A stretch of 64,000 bases of DNA from positions 40,241 through 104,240 of the forward strand of contig NZ_LMRS01000060.1 of the NCBI RefSeq assembly GCF_001426195.1. Reading direction: 5' to 3'. A program made the translations under genes and the position numbers. The notes beneath the pieces were generated by a model. That model was not told the DNA's origin. It saw only the letters and a program-made list of their open reading frames with translations, and made no database searches. The stretch is from Sphingomonas sp. Leaf339 (GTDB lineage: Bacteria > Pseudomonadota > Alphaproteobacteria > Sphingomonadales > Sphingomonadaceae). This document shows positions 8,243 to 16,641 of this stretch, in pieces. How positions within the stretch are numbered: the first letter of the stretch is position 1; each line of letters begins with the position of its first letter.

Positions 8243-8832
8243 GCGTGACCGAGATACCGGAGCGCAGCGGCACCGCGTTCCGTCTGGCGCAGGGAGAGAC
8301 GCTGACTGTGATCGACCCGCGCGGCGAGCAAGTGGCCGATCTCCTCGCCTTCAATGCCGATGATCTGGACGAGGTCATTTCGTCGGGCCGGACGCTGGAT
8401 TATGCCGAGACGATCTACATGACGACGGGCCACGTCCTGTATTCCAACCGCTCGCGGCCGATGCTGGAGATCGTGGCGGACGATGTCGGGCGCCACGACT
8501 TCCTGCTGACGCCCTGCTCCTACGACACCTTCCACCACTTCTATCCAACGCTGACGCCGCATCGCGGCTGTTTCGGCAATCTGGCCGCGGCGCTGGAACC
8601 CTTTGGCATCGCGCCTGATCGTATCCCGACCGCGTTCAACTGCTTCATGAACGTGCCGATCGATGCCGCGACGGGCAAGCTGCGCGTCCTGCCTCCGATC
8701 AGCAAGGCCGGCGACCGCATCGTCTTTCGCGCGACGATGGACCTGGTGATCGGCCTGACCGCCTGTTCGGCGCCGGATTCCAATGGCGGTACGTTCAAGC
8801 CGATCCACTACGCAGTCGGCAACGACAAATAG
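8239..8832 (+). CDS. DUF1989 / urea carboxylase-associated family protein
   Basis: A 197-residue protein of the DUF1989 family. Seen: RGEQVADLLAFNADD, LDYAETIYMTTGHVLYSNRSRPMLEIVADD, CSYDTFHHFYP, and NCFMNVPID. Members are often encoded beside urea carboxylase or guanidine/amino-nitrogen genes, and their biochemical role is poorly defined. Conserved His and Cys residues (CSYDTFHH) suggest a metal site. The ATGA overlap with the GntA-like gene argues that the two act in one pathway, perhaps on an arginine-like or guanidino compound. Confidence 0.82.
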   Translation: MSVTEIPERSGTAFRLAQGETLTVIDPRGEQVADLLAFNADDLDEVISSGRTLDYAETIYMTTGHVLYSNRSRPMLEIVADDVGRHDFLLTPCSYDTFHHFYPTLTPHRGCFGNLAAALEPFGIAPDRIPTAFNCFMNVPIDAATGKLRVLPPISKAGDRIVFRATMDLVIGLTACSAPDSNGGTFKPIHYAVGNDK

Positions 8833-8844
8833 TCGAGCTGTAGT

Positions 8845-8864
8845 GATGTCGTAGTGTCGACATG
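8845..8864. repeat. Near-match of the CATGTC-N8-GACATG dyad
   Basis: GATGTC-N8-GACATG, one base off the perfect core and with identical spacing. It lies just behind the DUF1989 stop codon and ahead of the replication region. Together with 6211-6244 it brackets the toxin-antitoxin and GntA/DUF1989 block. Confidence 0.5.
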
Positions 8865-8984
8865 TCAGATTATCGACTGGTGCTCCTCCAGTACCATACG
8901 ATTGATCCATCGCCGACCATTCCGGTTTTTGCGGATAGCTCCCGGATTGGAGTATATGGGGTGATGAGCACGGCCCACCCAATT

Positions 8985-9074
8985 ATACTCGAAAGCACGA
9001 ATGGACGCCCCTTCAGCGGCCCTTCCCCCTGTGCGACCCTCAATGGAATGCCGAAAGTTCGTGCTTTCGAGTAT
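8985..9074. promoter_or_regulatory. Inverted iteron pair upstream of repA
   Basis: ATACTCGAAAGCACGAA at 8985-9001 and its exact reverse complement at 9058-9074 form a 17-bp inverted repeat eight bases before the repA start. The unit matches the downstream iterons. In iteron plasmids such inverted copies act as the operator through which the Rep protein represses its own gene. Confidence 0.75.
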
Positions 9075-9082
9075 GAATACCG

Positions 9083-10063
9083 ATGAGCCGCCCGCCCGCG
9101 CCGAAACGCCCCAAGGACAGCAAGCCGATGGCCATTCCCCAGGGCGAACTCTTCCTGCTCGACAGTCCGCTCTATGGCGAGATCCGCGGCGAGCGGTCGC
9201 TGATGGCGTTTCCGTTCTTCGCGCTGGCCAAGACGCGGTGGATGAAGCCCCTCACCTATCAGACCGATCAGGTGTCAATCGAGGTACGCCCTTCGGCCAG
9301 CGGCGTCGCCACGATCTATGACAAGGAGATCGTTCTCTACATCGCCAGCCTGATGGCGGCCAAGCTGGATGCCGGCGAGGCGGTCGACCAGGATTTTGTC
9401 TTCACCGCGCACGACCTGTTCAACGTCACTGGCAGCAACCATTCGGCGCGGTCCTATGGCCGGTTGTCCGAAGCGCTGGAGCGGCTGCAGGGCACGCAGA
9501 TCAAGACCAACATCGAAGCGGGCGGGGAGGGGGAGGAGGGCTTCTTCTCGTGGCTGTCCGAGGCGAAGCTGCATTATACCAAGACGCGTACCGGCGAGCG
9601 CCGGCTGAAGGCGGTGAAGGTGCGGCTGTGCGACTGGCTGTTCCGCGCGATCCTGCTCGACCGCCATGTGCTTGATTATGCGGCCGCCTATTTCCAGTTG
9701 GGACCGATCGAGCGGCGCATCTATGAGGTCGCGCGATCGGCGGGGGACGGGGAGGGGATCGATATCGACCTCGCCACCTTCCGCCTCCAGATCGGCTATC
9801 AGAACCCGCTCGCCAATTTCCGCAGCGCGCTGAAGCAGATCGCCGGGACCGACGCGATCCCCAACTACCGGCTCGATCTGGTCGAGACGATCGGCGAGCC
9901 CGATACCGGCGCCGCCCGGCCGGGCCGCAAGGCGAGCCCGGTCCGCGTCGTCATCACTCGCCGTCCGCCGGCGATCGAGGACGGGTCCGACGGCGCCGAC
10001 GAATCATCGGGCGAATCACGCGAGCCGGGCCTCGTATCGGCGACGATCCGCACCGGGCATTGA
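9083..10063 (+). CDS. repA: Plasmid replication initiator RepA (RPA family)
   Basis: A 326-residue replication initiator protein A. Seen: QGELFLLDSPLYGEIRGERSLMAFPFFALAK, LTYQTDQVSIEVRPSASGVATIYDKEIVLYIAS, and FTAHDLFNVTG, diagnostic of the RPA family (PF10134) common on alphaproteobacterial plasmids. It binds iterons to open the origin. An inverted iteron pair precedes it and four direct iterons follow; the first overlaps the stop codon. The ATG at 9083 lacks a strong ribosome site, and ATG at 9128 behind AAGGACAG is a possible alternative. Confidence 0.9.
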   Translation: MSRPPAPKRPKDSKPMAIPQGELFLLDSPLYGEIRGERSLMAFPFFALAKTRWMKPLTYQTDQVSIEVRPSASGVATIYDKEIVLYIASLMAAKLDAGEAVDQDFVFTAHDLFNVTGSNHSARSYGRLSEALERLQGTQIKTNIEAGGEGEEGFFSWLSEAKLHYTKTRTGERRLKAVKVRLCDWLFRAILLDRHVLDYAAAYFQLGPIERRIYEVARSAGDGEGIDIDLATFRLQIGYQNPLANFRSALKQIAGTDAIPNYRLDLVETIGEPDTGAARPGRKASPVRVVITRRPPAIEDGSDGADESSGESREPGLVSATIRTGH

Positions 10064-10176
10064 TACCCGAAAGCACGAACTCGCGAGGCCATTAATATCC
10101 GAAAGCACGAACTTTCGGTGGCATTAATATCCGAAAGCACGAACTTTTTCGGGCATTAATACTCGAAAGCACGAAC
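10063..10176. repeat. Four direct iterons, 32-bp period (origin)
   Basis: Units of the form ATAYYCGAAAGCACGAAC start at 10063, 10095, 10127 and 10159, exactly 32 bases apart (three helical turns). The first begins on the repA stop codon. ATTAAT precedes units 2-4. This is the probable RepA-bound origin of vegetative replication. Confidence 0.85.
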
Positions 10177-10277
10177 CGTGAACGCTTCCGATGTTGGATT
10201 TTACCTGCGATTGTAAAGGTTCCAGCCGGCGTCATGCCGGCACAGCAATCGGAGCGGCTGTGACCTCATAAAAGAAA

Positions 10278-10297
10278 GCCCGGCACGAAGGCCGGGC
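10278..10297 (-). terminator. Minus-strand hairpin terminator inside the origin region
   Basis: GCCCGGC, loop, GCCGGGC; read on the minus strand it is followed by TTTCTTTT. No minus-strand protein gene lies nearby upstream, so it may end an antisense transcript in the origin-to-10460 interval. Nothing else is recognised between 10177 and 10460 except a small GCCGGC hairpin near 10225. Confidence 0.5.
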
Positions 10298-10460
10298 ATC
10301 CCCCGGTACGATGACCGGATTGATGGAGCGACGTCGCCAAACGTCGACCCGAAGTACACAACTTCCTCCAGATACCCCTGATCGACCATCGGTTCAAGGA
10401 TGCGCGTTTCGCGCCACGTCCTCTCTTTGTCCCGGTCCCAGCCCCATGAGGGGATGGAAG

Positions 10461-11321
10461 ATGACGGCGTTTACCCTGGGGGAAGCGGCGACGCTGGCGT
10501 TGCGCGGCGTTCGCGTGGCCAAGCCCGCGCGTTCGGGCGCCCCGCATCGCACCGGTGCGCCGGTGCTGCGCGACAGTATCGAGGCCGGCACTTTCGAGGA
10601 CATGTTCTTCAGCGTGCCCGCGAAGGGCGAGACGGACCGGTTGCTGCGCGTGGCCCGGCGCACGCTTGATGCCGGGCGCCAGCTTGCCCGCGAGGCACGC
10701 GCCGGCACCCGCGACCTGACCAGAACAGAGCGCGCGATCGCGGCGCTGACTGCGGGGGCGGTGCGCGTCTATGAGGAGATGCTGACGCTCGCCCGCCTCA
10801 ATCGTGGCCGCGTCTATCCCAGTTACGACTATCTGGCCGAGGCGACGAAGCTCGGCCGCGCGACGATCGCCCGTGCGCTTCATATTCTTGAGGGGATCGG
10901 CTTCATCGTCCGCCAGCGCCGGTTCAAGCGCGTCGAGGGGGAGGGGCCTGGCCCCCGCTACAAGCAGACGTCGAACGCCTATCGGCCCGCCTTGCCGAAG
11001 AGCGTCATGGCCTATCTGCCGCGTTGGATGCGGCCCGCGCCGGTGCCGGACGACCAGATCCAGCGGGAGGCGGATCGGATCGAGGAGACGAAGACGATGC
11101 TGGCGAGCCTGTCATGTCGCGATCTGGCGAGGGCGACGGTGAGTGGTACGCTCGGCAAGATGCTCGCCCGGCTGGGTGCCCGGATTGATGGTCTGGAGCG
11201 TGAGTCTCAAAACAATCTGCAACCGCTAATGGATTATTATTCTAAACCTCAAAATGAGTTGGCCTGCAGCCAACAGCAACGATTCACGATGAAGCCCGAC
11301 ATACGAAACGACCAAAAGTAA
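10461..11321 (+). CDS. Plasmid replication-associated winged-helix protein
   Basis: A 286-residue basic protein. Its centre (about residues 90-160) reads LTRTERAIAALTAGAVRVYEEML and YPSYDYLAEATKLGRATIARALHILEGIGFIVRQRR, a winged helix-turn-helix of the type in plasmid replication and HTH_36 proteins. AGGGG precedes the ATG at 7-base spacing. It lies between repA/iterons and parA, so a role in replication or copy control is likely. The C-terminal 80 residues are helical and unmatched. Confidence 0.65.
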   Translation: MTAFTLGEAATLALRGVRVAKPARSGAPHRTGAPVLRDSIEAGTFEDMFFSVPAKGETDRLLRVARRTLDAGRQLAREARAGTRDLTRTERAIAALTAGAVRVYEEMLTLARLNRGRVYPSYDYLAEATKLGRATIARALHILEGIGFIVRQRRFKRVEGEGPGPRYKQTSNAYRPALPKSVMAYLPRWMRPAPVPDDQIQREADRIEETKTMLASLSCRDLARATVSGTLGKMLARLGARIDGLERESQNNLQPLMDYYSKPQNELACSQQQRFTMKPDIRNDQK

Positions 11322-11484
11322 AATTGGAATCGTAAAGCGTCGGCTACGCCGCCGCATGCTCCCTAAAGGGATCAAGCGGTTTCCGGTGTGGCCTAAACGA
11401 GCGGCATGGAAGGGCGATGTGGTACTCCGCCCGCTGAGAGGGCGGACATCTCTTTGTGCGTGAGAGACAGATCTTCGCTGATGA

Positions 11485-11504
11485 CATGTCGCCGTGTAGA
11501 CATG
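11485..11504. promoter_or_regulatory. CATGTC-N8-GACATG dyad upstream of parA
   Basis: A perfect copy of the spaced dyad (flanking base extends it to ACATGTC-N8-GACATGT), ending 13 bases before the parA ATG. Type Ib partition systems place centromere/operator repeats for the ribbon-helix-helix protein exactly here. Candidate parS/parC-like site and autoregulatory operator. Confidence 0.6.
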
Positions 11505-11517
11505 TACAGGACCAGAC

Positions 11518-12168
11518 ATGCCGACCATCGCGATCATCAGCCAGAAGGGCGGAGCGGGCAAGACGACGCTGGCGCTTCACCTCGCCGCCGCAGCGCAGGA
11601 CGCCGGCCGCGTCGCGCTCATCATCGATACCGATCCCCAGGCGACGGCCAGCCAGTGGGCATCCTGGCGTCAGGATGCGCCACCCGAAGTAATCGACAGC
11701 CCACCGCCGCGCTTGGCCGCCAAGGTGGCGCAGGCCAGCGGGCAGGGGGCCGACTTCATCGTCATCGACACGCCCCCCCATGCCGACAGCGCCGCACGTG
11801 CCGCGGTCGAAATCGCCGACCTCGTCCTGATCCCGTGCCGCCCCAGCGCCTTCGACCTGTCGGCGATCCAGACCACCGCCAAGCTCGTCCAGTTGCTTCG
11901 CAAACCCGCCTTCGTCGTCTTCACCGCCGGCAGCCCCAACGCCCCGCGCATCTATGCCGAGGCGGGGGAACTAGTCGAAAGCTACGGCACGCCGCCCTGT
12001 CCGATCCTGATCCCCGACCGCGCCGCCTATCGCCATGCCTCAGCCGAAGGGCGCACCGTCATGGAACTCGAACCCGCCGGCAAGGCCGCTGACGAGATCA
12101 GACAGCTATACGAGTGGACATGTCGACAGGTCGGCGAGCCGACCAAGCGCAAGGGGAAGATCGCATGA
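11518..12168 (+). CDS. parA: ParA-family partition ATPase (type Ib)
   Basis: A 216-residue ParA/MinD-family ATPase. Seen: deviant Walker A KGGAGKTT at residues 10-17, IIDTDPQA (Walker A-prime), and FIVIDTPPH (Walker B). Its short length without an N-terminal HTH marks a type Ib (ParF-like) partition ATPase. AGGA precedes the ATG. It overlaps the RHH gene (ATGA), forming a two-gene partition operon behind the dyad site. Confidence 0.9.
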   Translation: MPTIAIISQKGGAGKTTLALHLAAAAQDAGRVALIIDTDPQATASQWASWRQDAPPEVIDSPPPRLAAKVAQASGQGADFIVIDTPPHADSAARAAVEIADLVLIPCRPSAFDLSAIQTTAKLVQLLRKPAFVVFTAGSPNAPRIYAEAGELVESYGTPPCPILIPDRAAYRHASAEGRTVMELEPAGKAADEIRQLYEWTCRQVGEPTKRKGKIA

Positions 12169-12440
12169 GCCGCAAACCGAGCTTCGCCAACCTGCGCGAC
12201 CGTGCGGTCCCGGCAGCGGCACCTGCATCAGTTAATCCTGTCGAAAATGTCCGTGAACCGGAAGGAAAAGGTCCCGCAAGCCGACATGGCCGCAAACAGA
12301 TTGCCGGTTTCTTCACCCCCGACATGTCCTTCGCCATGCACATGCTGGCGAGACGGCAGGGGCGGAGCTTACAGGATCTGATGGCCGAGGCTTTCAACGA
12401 TGTGCTGCGCAAACACGGTGAGAGCCCCATCGGGAATTAG
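12165..12440 (+). CDS. Ribbon-helix-helix partition protein (ParB/ParG-like)
   Basis: A 91-residue protein. A flexible basic N-terminus is followed by a C-terminal ribbon-helix-helix: KQIAGFFTPDMSFAMHMLARRQGRSLQDLMAEAFNDVLRKHG. Overlap with parA and this fold match the small centromere-binding partner of type Ib partition systems. AAGGGGAAG precedes the start. Expected to bind the dyad upstream of parA. Confidence 0.75.
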   Translation: MSRKPSFANLRDRAVPAAAPASVNPVENVREPEGKGPASRHGRKQIAGFFTPDMSFAMHMLARRQGRSLQDLMAEAFNDVLRKHGESPIGN

Positions 12441-12459
12441 GCTGACCGTTACGTACAGT

Positions 12460-13398
12460 TAGAGCGTTTTCCGGCCGACGTGAGTCGACGAGGGATTCAC
12501 ACGGACGCGCTGATCTGATTCACGGTGTTGGTTGGATGGAGGCCGGCATGGATGGGCAAGCCGTTCTCGATGGATCTTCGGTTGGGAGCGCTGGCCGCGG
12601 TTGATGAGGGGATGAGTTGCCGGACTGCGGCGGTGCGCTTCGGTGTGCCGGTCGCGACGGTGATCCGGTGGCATGACCAGCGCCGCAGCACGGGTGCCTA
12701 TGCCGCCAAGCCGCAGGGCGAGGACACGCGGTCACGCCGGATCGAGGCGCATCGGAACACGGTCCTGGCGCTGTACGGGTCCCGCCGCGACATCACGCTG
12801 GACGAGCTGCGCCGCGAGCTGAGCGCGTGCGAGGACTGGTTCGACGGTCAGCTCGACCTTGATCCCGAGCGGCTGGTGTTCATCGATGAAACCTGGACGG
12901 CAACCAACATGACACGAAGCCACGGCCGATGCTTTTCGGGGCGAGCGTCTGCGGATGGGCTACCCGCATGGCCATCGCAAGACGACCACACTGGTCGTCG
13001 GGCTGCGCATGACCCGCATGGTCGCGCCGATGGTGCTCGATGGCCCGATTAACCGCGACTAGTTCGAAGCCTATGTCGGTCAGGTTCTCGTTCCCGACCT
13101 CAGGCACGGCGACGTGGTAAGCATGGACAACCTGTCCAGCCACAAGCGCGCCAGCGTCCGCGAGGCCATCGAAGCCGCAGGCGCCCGCCTTATGTTCCTC
13201 CCGCCCTACAGCCCCGACTTCAACCCGATCGAGAAGGCGTTCGCCCGTCTCAAGGCCATGCTGCGCAGGGCAGGCGAGCGCACCGTGTCGGGGCTGTGGT
13301 CCCTCATCGGCAGGTTGGTCGACCTGTTCCCACCGCAGGAATGCTCCAACTACTTCAGCTCTTGCGGCTATGATCCGGACTGATCGGCATCTGCTCTA
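12460..13398 (+). mobile_element. Degenerate IS630-family element
   Basis: Left end TA-GAGC...CCG (12460 onward) matches the inverted right end CCG...GCTC-TA (to 13398); both ends carry the TA expected from IS630-type target duplication. It encloses one broken transposase gene. The terminal repeats match only in part (about 10 of 18 bases), in keeping with an old insertion. Confidence 0.7.
12552..13383 (+). pseudogene. IS630 transposase, broken
   Basis: The reading runs from MGKPFSMDLRLGALAAVDEGMS through FIDETWTATNMTRSHGRC in one frame and ends with MDNLSSHKRASVREAIEAAG...LPPYSPDFNPIEKAFARLK in another. Three lesions are visible. An internal deletion removes about 40 codons between RRELS and EDWFDG. 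A frameshift occurs near 12930. An in-frame TAG at about 13060 sits where the family has a coding residue (NRD-stop-FEAYV). The DDE residues FIDET, MDNL and NPIE remain recognisable. Not functional. Confidence 0.85.
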
Positions 13399-13524
13399 GT
13401 GCTCGTTAATGGTGGTGCCGCGGTTCAGCTTCCAGGCATCGGACGCAATCGAGAGTAACCGGGGTGATTTTGCGAGAGGGCCGGCTATCCTGAGAACGCG
13501 TTCTATGGAAAGATTAATGGCAAT

Positions 13525-13600
13525 ATTCACACCGTCATGCTGATGTGATTCATGGTGGTGGCTGGATGGAGGCTGGCATGAATGGGCAAGCCGTTGTCAT
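13525..13600 (+). pseudogene. 5' fragment of a second IS630 copy
   Basis: From ATTCACAC to GGGCAAGCCGTT this stretch is closely similar to 12495-12567 of the neighbouring element (same order, about 85 percent by eye). It ends abruptly at TGTCATTG. It shows a second, more deleted IS630 insertion in tandem. The rest of 13399-13673 has no recognisable gene. Confidence 0.65.
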
Positions 13601-13673
13601 TGTAAACAAGGAAAGGCCCCGTTGTGCGGACAGGCCATTACCTTTCCATATAACGCGAAGATCAGTTTACCTT

Positions 13674-14609
13674 TTATAATTGCTCGCTGAGAAACGATTC
13701 ATAGCTACGCTCGATACCTTCCTCCAGTCCCGTCTTCGCACACCAGCCTAGTGCGGTAAGCCGATCGACATTCATCAGCTTGCGCGGTGTGCCATCGGGC
13801 TTGGTGAGGTCATGGAGGATATCACCCTTATAGCCCAATACGTCCATAACGATCCGGGTAAGATCCATGATCGACACATCCTCCCCAACGCCAATATTGA
13901 CGTGCTGTTCGCCTGAATAATGATTCATCAGGTGGACGCAGGCGTCGGCGCAATCCTCTACGAACAGAAATTCGCGCCTAGGCGTACCCGTGCCCCACAC
14001 CGTCACGGGATTGCCTGATGCCTTGGCCTCATGAACCTTGCGGATCAGGGCTGGCATCACATGGCTAGAGAGGGGATCGTAATTGTCGCCCGGACCATAA
14101 AGATTGGTGGGCATGGCCGATATGAAATCGCGCCCGTACTGGCGTCTGTAGGCCTGGGCCAGTTTGACGCCGGCGATCTTGGCGATCGCATACCATTCGT
14201 TGGTGGGTTCCAGCGGGCCGGTTAACAGCGCGTCCTCTATCAGCGGCTGCGGAGCGAGCCGGGGGTAGATGCAGCTAGAACCGAGGAACAACAGCTTCTC
14301 GACATCGGTCGCATGAGCACCGGCGATGATGGCGGTTTCGATCAACAAATTGTCGAGCAGGAAGTCGACCGGACGACTGTCATTCGCCAATATGCCACCC
14401 ACTTTTGCAGCGGCAAGGAACACCGCGTCTGGCTTTGTATCTCGCATCCATGCCAGCACCCCGACCTGATCGCGCAGGTCGAGCGTATCACGAGAGACGG
14501 TGAGCACCTCGCAATCATCGGCTACCAGACGGCGCACGATGGCCGAACCCACCATGCCGCGGTGACCGGCTACCCACACTTTCTTGCCCGTCAATTCAAA
14601 GGAGGGCAT
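13674..14609 (-). CDS. fcl: GDP-L-fucose synthase
   Basis: A 311-residue epimerase-reductase converting GDP-4-keto-6-deoxymannose to GDP-L-fucose in the cytoplasm. Seen: GHRGMVGSAIVRRL (NADP-binding GxxGxxG), FLGSSCIYP, catalytic YAIAK, and PTNLYGPGDNYDP, all characteristic of Fcl/WcaG. It follows gmd by one base, a classic gmd-fcl pair. It supplies the donor for the fucosyltransferase three genes upstream in the same run. Confidence 0.95.
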   Translation of the reverse strand: MPSFELTGKKVWVAGHRGMVGSAIVRRLVADDCEVLTVSRDTLDLRDQVGVLAWMRDTKPDAVFLAAAKVGGILANDSRPVDFLLDNLLIETAIIAGAHATDVEKLLFLGSSCIYPRLAPQPLIEDALLTGPLEPTNEWYAIAKIAGVKLAQAYRRQYGRDFISAMPTNLYGPGDNYDPLSSHVMPALIRKVHEAKASGNPVTVWGTGTPRREFLFVEDCADACVHLMNHYSGEQHVNIGVGEDVSIMDLTRIVMDVLGYKGDILHDLTKPDGTPRKLMNVDRLTALGWCAKTGLEEGIERSYESFLSEQL

Positions 14610-14610
14610 G

Positions 14611-15678
14611 TCAGGCGTCCTTTGCGATCGGCGCGTCGCGCATCACCATCAGGTCTTTTTGTACCATCTCGCGCGCGAGATCGCGGGCAGAGGTTTCATG
14701 CTGCCAGCCTAGGCGTTCGCGTGCCTTGGTTGGATCACCGATCAGCAGTTCCACTTCGGTTGGCCGGAAATAACGCGGATCGACTTCGACCAGGCAGCGG
14801 CCGGTTTGTACGCACCACCCTTTCTCCTCCACGCCCTTCCCACGCCATTCCAAGGTGATGCCCACGTCGGCGAATGCCCAGTTCACGAAATCGCGCACTG
14901 TTGTGGTCTCACCGGTGGCCAGTACGTAATCATCGGGCTCATCCTGCTGCATCATCAGCCACATACCGCGCACATATTCACGTGCATGGCCCCAGTCGCG
15001 GCGCGCATCGATATTACCCAGCCATAATCTCTCCTGTCGGCCAAGATGGATCGCCGCAGCGGCGCGGGTGATCTTGCGGGTGACGAAGGTTTCGCCGCGA
15101 AGAGGGCTTTCATGATTGAACAGGATACCGTTCGACGCGTGCATGCCATAGGCCTCGCGGTAATTTACCACGATCCAATAGGCGTAGAGCTTGGCCACGG
15201 CATACGGCGAACGGGGATAAAATGGCGTGGTTTCACTTTGCGGCACTTCTTGCACGAGGCCGTAGAGTTCGGACGTGGAGGCCTGGTAGAAACGGGTGGA
15301 CCGTTCCATCCCCAGAATACGGATCGCTTCCAGCAGGCGCAGGGCGCCGATCGCATCGGCATTGGCCGTGTATTCAGGTGTCTCGAAACTCACTGCTACA
15401 TGGCTTTGTGCGGCAAGATTGTAGATTTCGGTGGGCTTTGTTTCCTGGATAATCCTGATTAGATTGGTCGAATCAGTCAGGTCGCCATAATGTAGATGGA
15501 ACCGTGCGCCTTCGACATGCGGGTCTTGGTAGATATTCTCAATCCGGGCGGTGTTGAACGAGGAGGAACGGCGTTTGACGCCATGAACCTCATAGCCCTT
15601 AGTCAGCAGCAATTCCGACAGATAGGCACCATCCTGCCCGGTGACGCCGGTGATTAGCGCGACTTTGCGATCGGACAA
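14611..15678 (-). CDS. gmd: GDP-mannose 4,6-dehydratase
   Basis: A 355-residue SDR-type dehydratase making GDP-4-keto-6-deoxy-D-mannose. Seen: ALITGVTGQDGAYLSELLL, YNLAAQSHVAVSFE, the STSELYG active-site strand, and SPYAVAKLYAYW with the catalytic Tyr and Lys. The start is TTG with AAGGG upstream. It overlaps functionally with fcl (one-base gap). First committed step of GDP-fucose supply for the polysaccharide locus. Confidence 0.95.
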   Translation of the reverse strand: MSDRKVALITGVTGQDGAYLSELLLTKGYEVHGVKRRSSSFNTARIENIYQDPHVEGARFHLHYGDLTDSTNLIRIIQETKPTEIYNLAAQSHVAVSFETPEYTANADAIGALRLLEAIRILGMERSTRFYQASTSELYGLVQEVPQSETTPFYPRSPYAVAKLYAYWIVVNYREAYGMHASNGILFNHESPLRGETFVTRKITRAAAAIHLGRQERLWLGNIDARRDWGHAREYVRGMWLMMQQDEPDDYVLATGETTTVRDFVNWAFADVGITLEWRGKGVEEKGWCVQTGRCLVEVDPRYFRPTEVELLIGDPTKARERLGWQHETSARDLAREMVQKDLMVMRDAPIAKDA

Positions 15679-15752
15679 AATTTACCCTTTCCTTAATACG
15701 AGCAGCTCGCCGTATTGCAGCCGATGTTTGTCGTCCAGCAGCGGCGTCTATA

Positions 15753-16598
15753 TTACATTCTGCGCCACTGCTGCGGAACGAGATCGCCTTCGCTACCATG
15801 ACCGGACTCATACCAGACGGCCGGTGCGATCACCTGCTTGTCGCGATGATCCGCAAGCCAAGCTGCCCACCAGCTAAAACTGCTGTTCGCGGTAATGAAA
15901 TGTCGGCAATTGGACATCAGCCGAAAATCCTCGATATCGGCCGAGCCGACGTTGTGGGATACTAAAGTGCTGTTATCCGGCAGACGCGCGTTGCGGCTGA
16001 CCCATTCGGGATCGTCAGTGAAGACGAAGTACCGGACGCCGGGTACGGACTCTTCCATCGCGCTCAACGCTCGGTCATAATAATCGGGTGGACAAGCGCG
16101 CAAGGTCGTCGACGGCCCGAGATAGTCGGTTCGGCGAAAGTGAACGCATACTGAGGGCTGGGCTTTGATAGCGGCCAAAAGCTCGGCATTTTTTTCGTCA
16201 GGTGCGGTCCTGAACGCAAACTCGTCCAGCAGGCGCGATCGGTGATCGGCGAAGAACAACTCACTCTGCCAGCAGCCGATCAGATAAGTGTTGTCGGTGA
16301 TCGCCGGTACGCGTGGGTCAAATCCTTCCGCCTGATCGACCAAGATGTCGAACCGACCAGGCATCAGACGAAGCCGTTTCGACAGGCCGATCCTCTTGGC
16401 GGTGAACGATGATATGCGTGGCGCCGTGATCGCCAAGTGGCCAAGAGCGAACGGGCGGCTTGGAAAATTCGGATCGACGACATCGTAATGCCGTACGTCT
16501 ATCTCAAAAGAATCCTGCGCTCGTGCTGCAGCGGCATAGCCGGTCGCATATTGGAACAGCTGGTTGCCCAATCCCCCCGTTAGTTGCGAAACAATCAT
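15753..16598 (-). CDS. Alpha-1,2-fucosyltransferase, GT11 family
   Basis: A 281-residue glycosyltransferase. Seen: MIVSQLTGGLGNQLFQYA at the N-terminus, CVHFRRTDYLG (the HxRRxDY donor motif) and SSFSWWAAWLA, the three hallmarks of family GT11. It transfers L-fucose from GDP-fucose, usually alpha-1,2. It lies upstream of gmd-fcl in the same direction. The start at MIVSQL was chosen from family alignment rather than the longer reading frame. Confidence 0.9.
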   Translation of the reverse strand: MIVSQLTGGLGNQLFQYATGYAAAARAQDSFEIDVRHYDVVDPNFPSRPFALGHLAITAPRISSFTAKRIGLSKRLRLMPGRFDILVDQAEGFDPRVPAITDNTYLIGCWQSELFFADHRSRLLDEFAFRTAPDEKNAELLAAIKAQPSVCVHFRRTDYLGPSTTLRACPPDYYDRALSAMEESVPGVRYFVFTDDPEWVSRNARLPDNSTLVSHNVGSADIEDFRLMSNCRHFITANSSFSWWAAWLADHRDKQVIAPAVWYESGHGSEGDLVPQQWRRM

Positions 16599-16641
16599 CG
16601 GTGATTTCTTTCGATAGTCGCTCGTAAGCATGCTGAACTGA

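Noticed and set aside
10063..10176. CRISPR array
   Set aside because: Only four units of 18 bases with 14-base gaps that are themselves similar; placed on a repA stop codon, so iterons. No cas gene.
12500..13100. Functional IS630 transposase
   Set aside because: Three lesions in the coding sequence.
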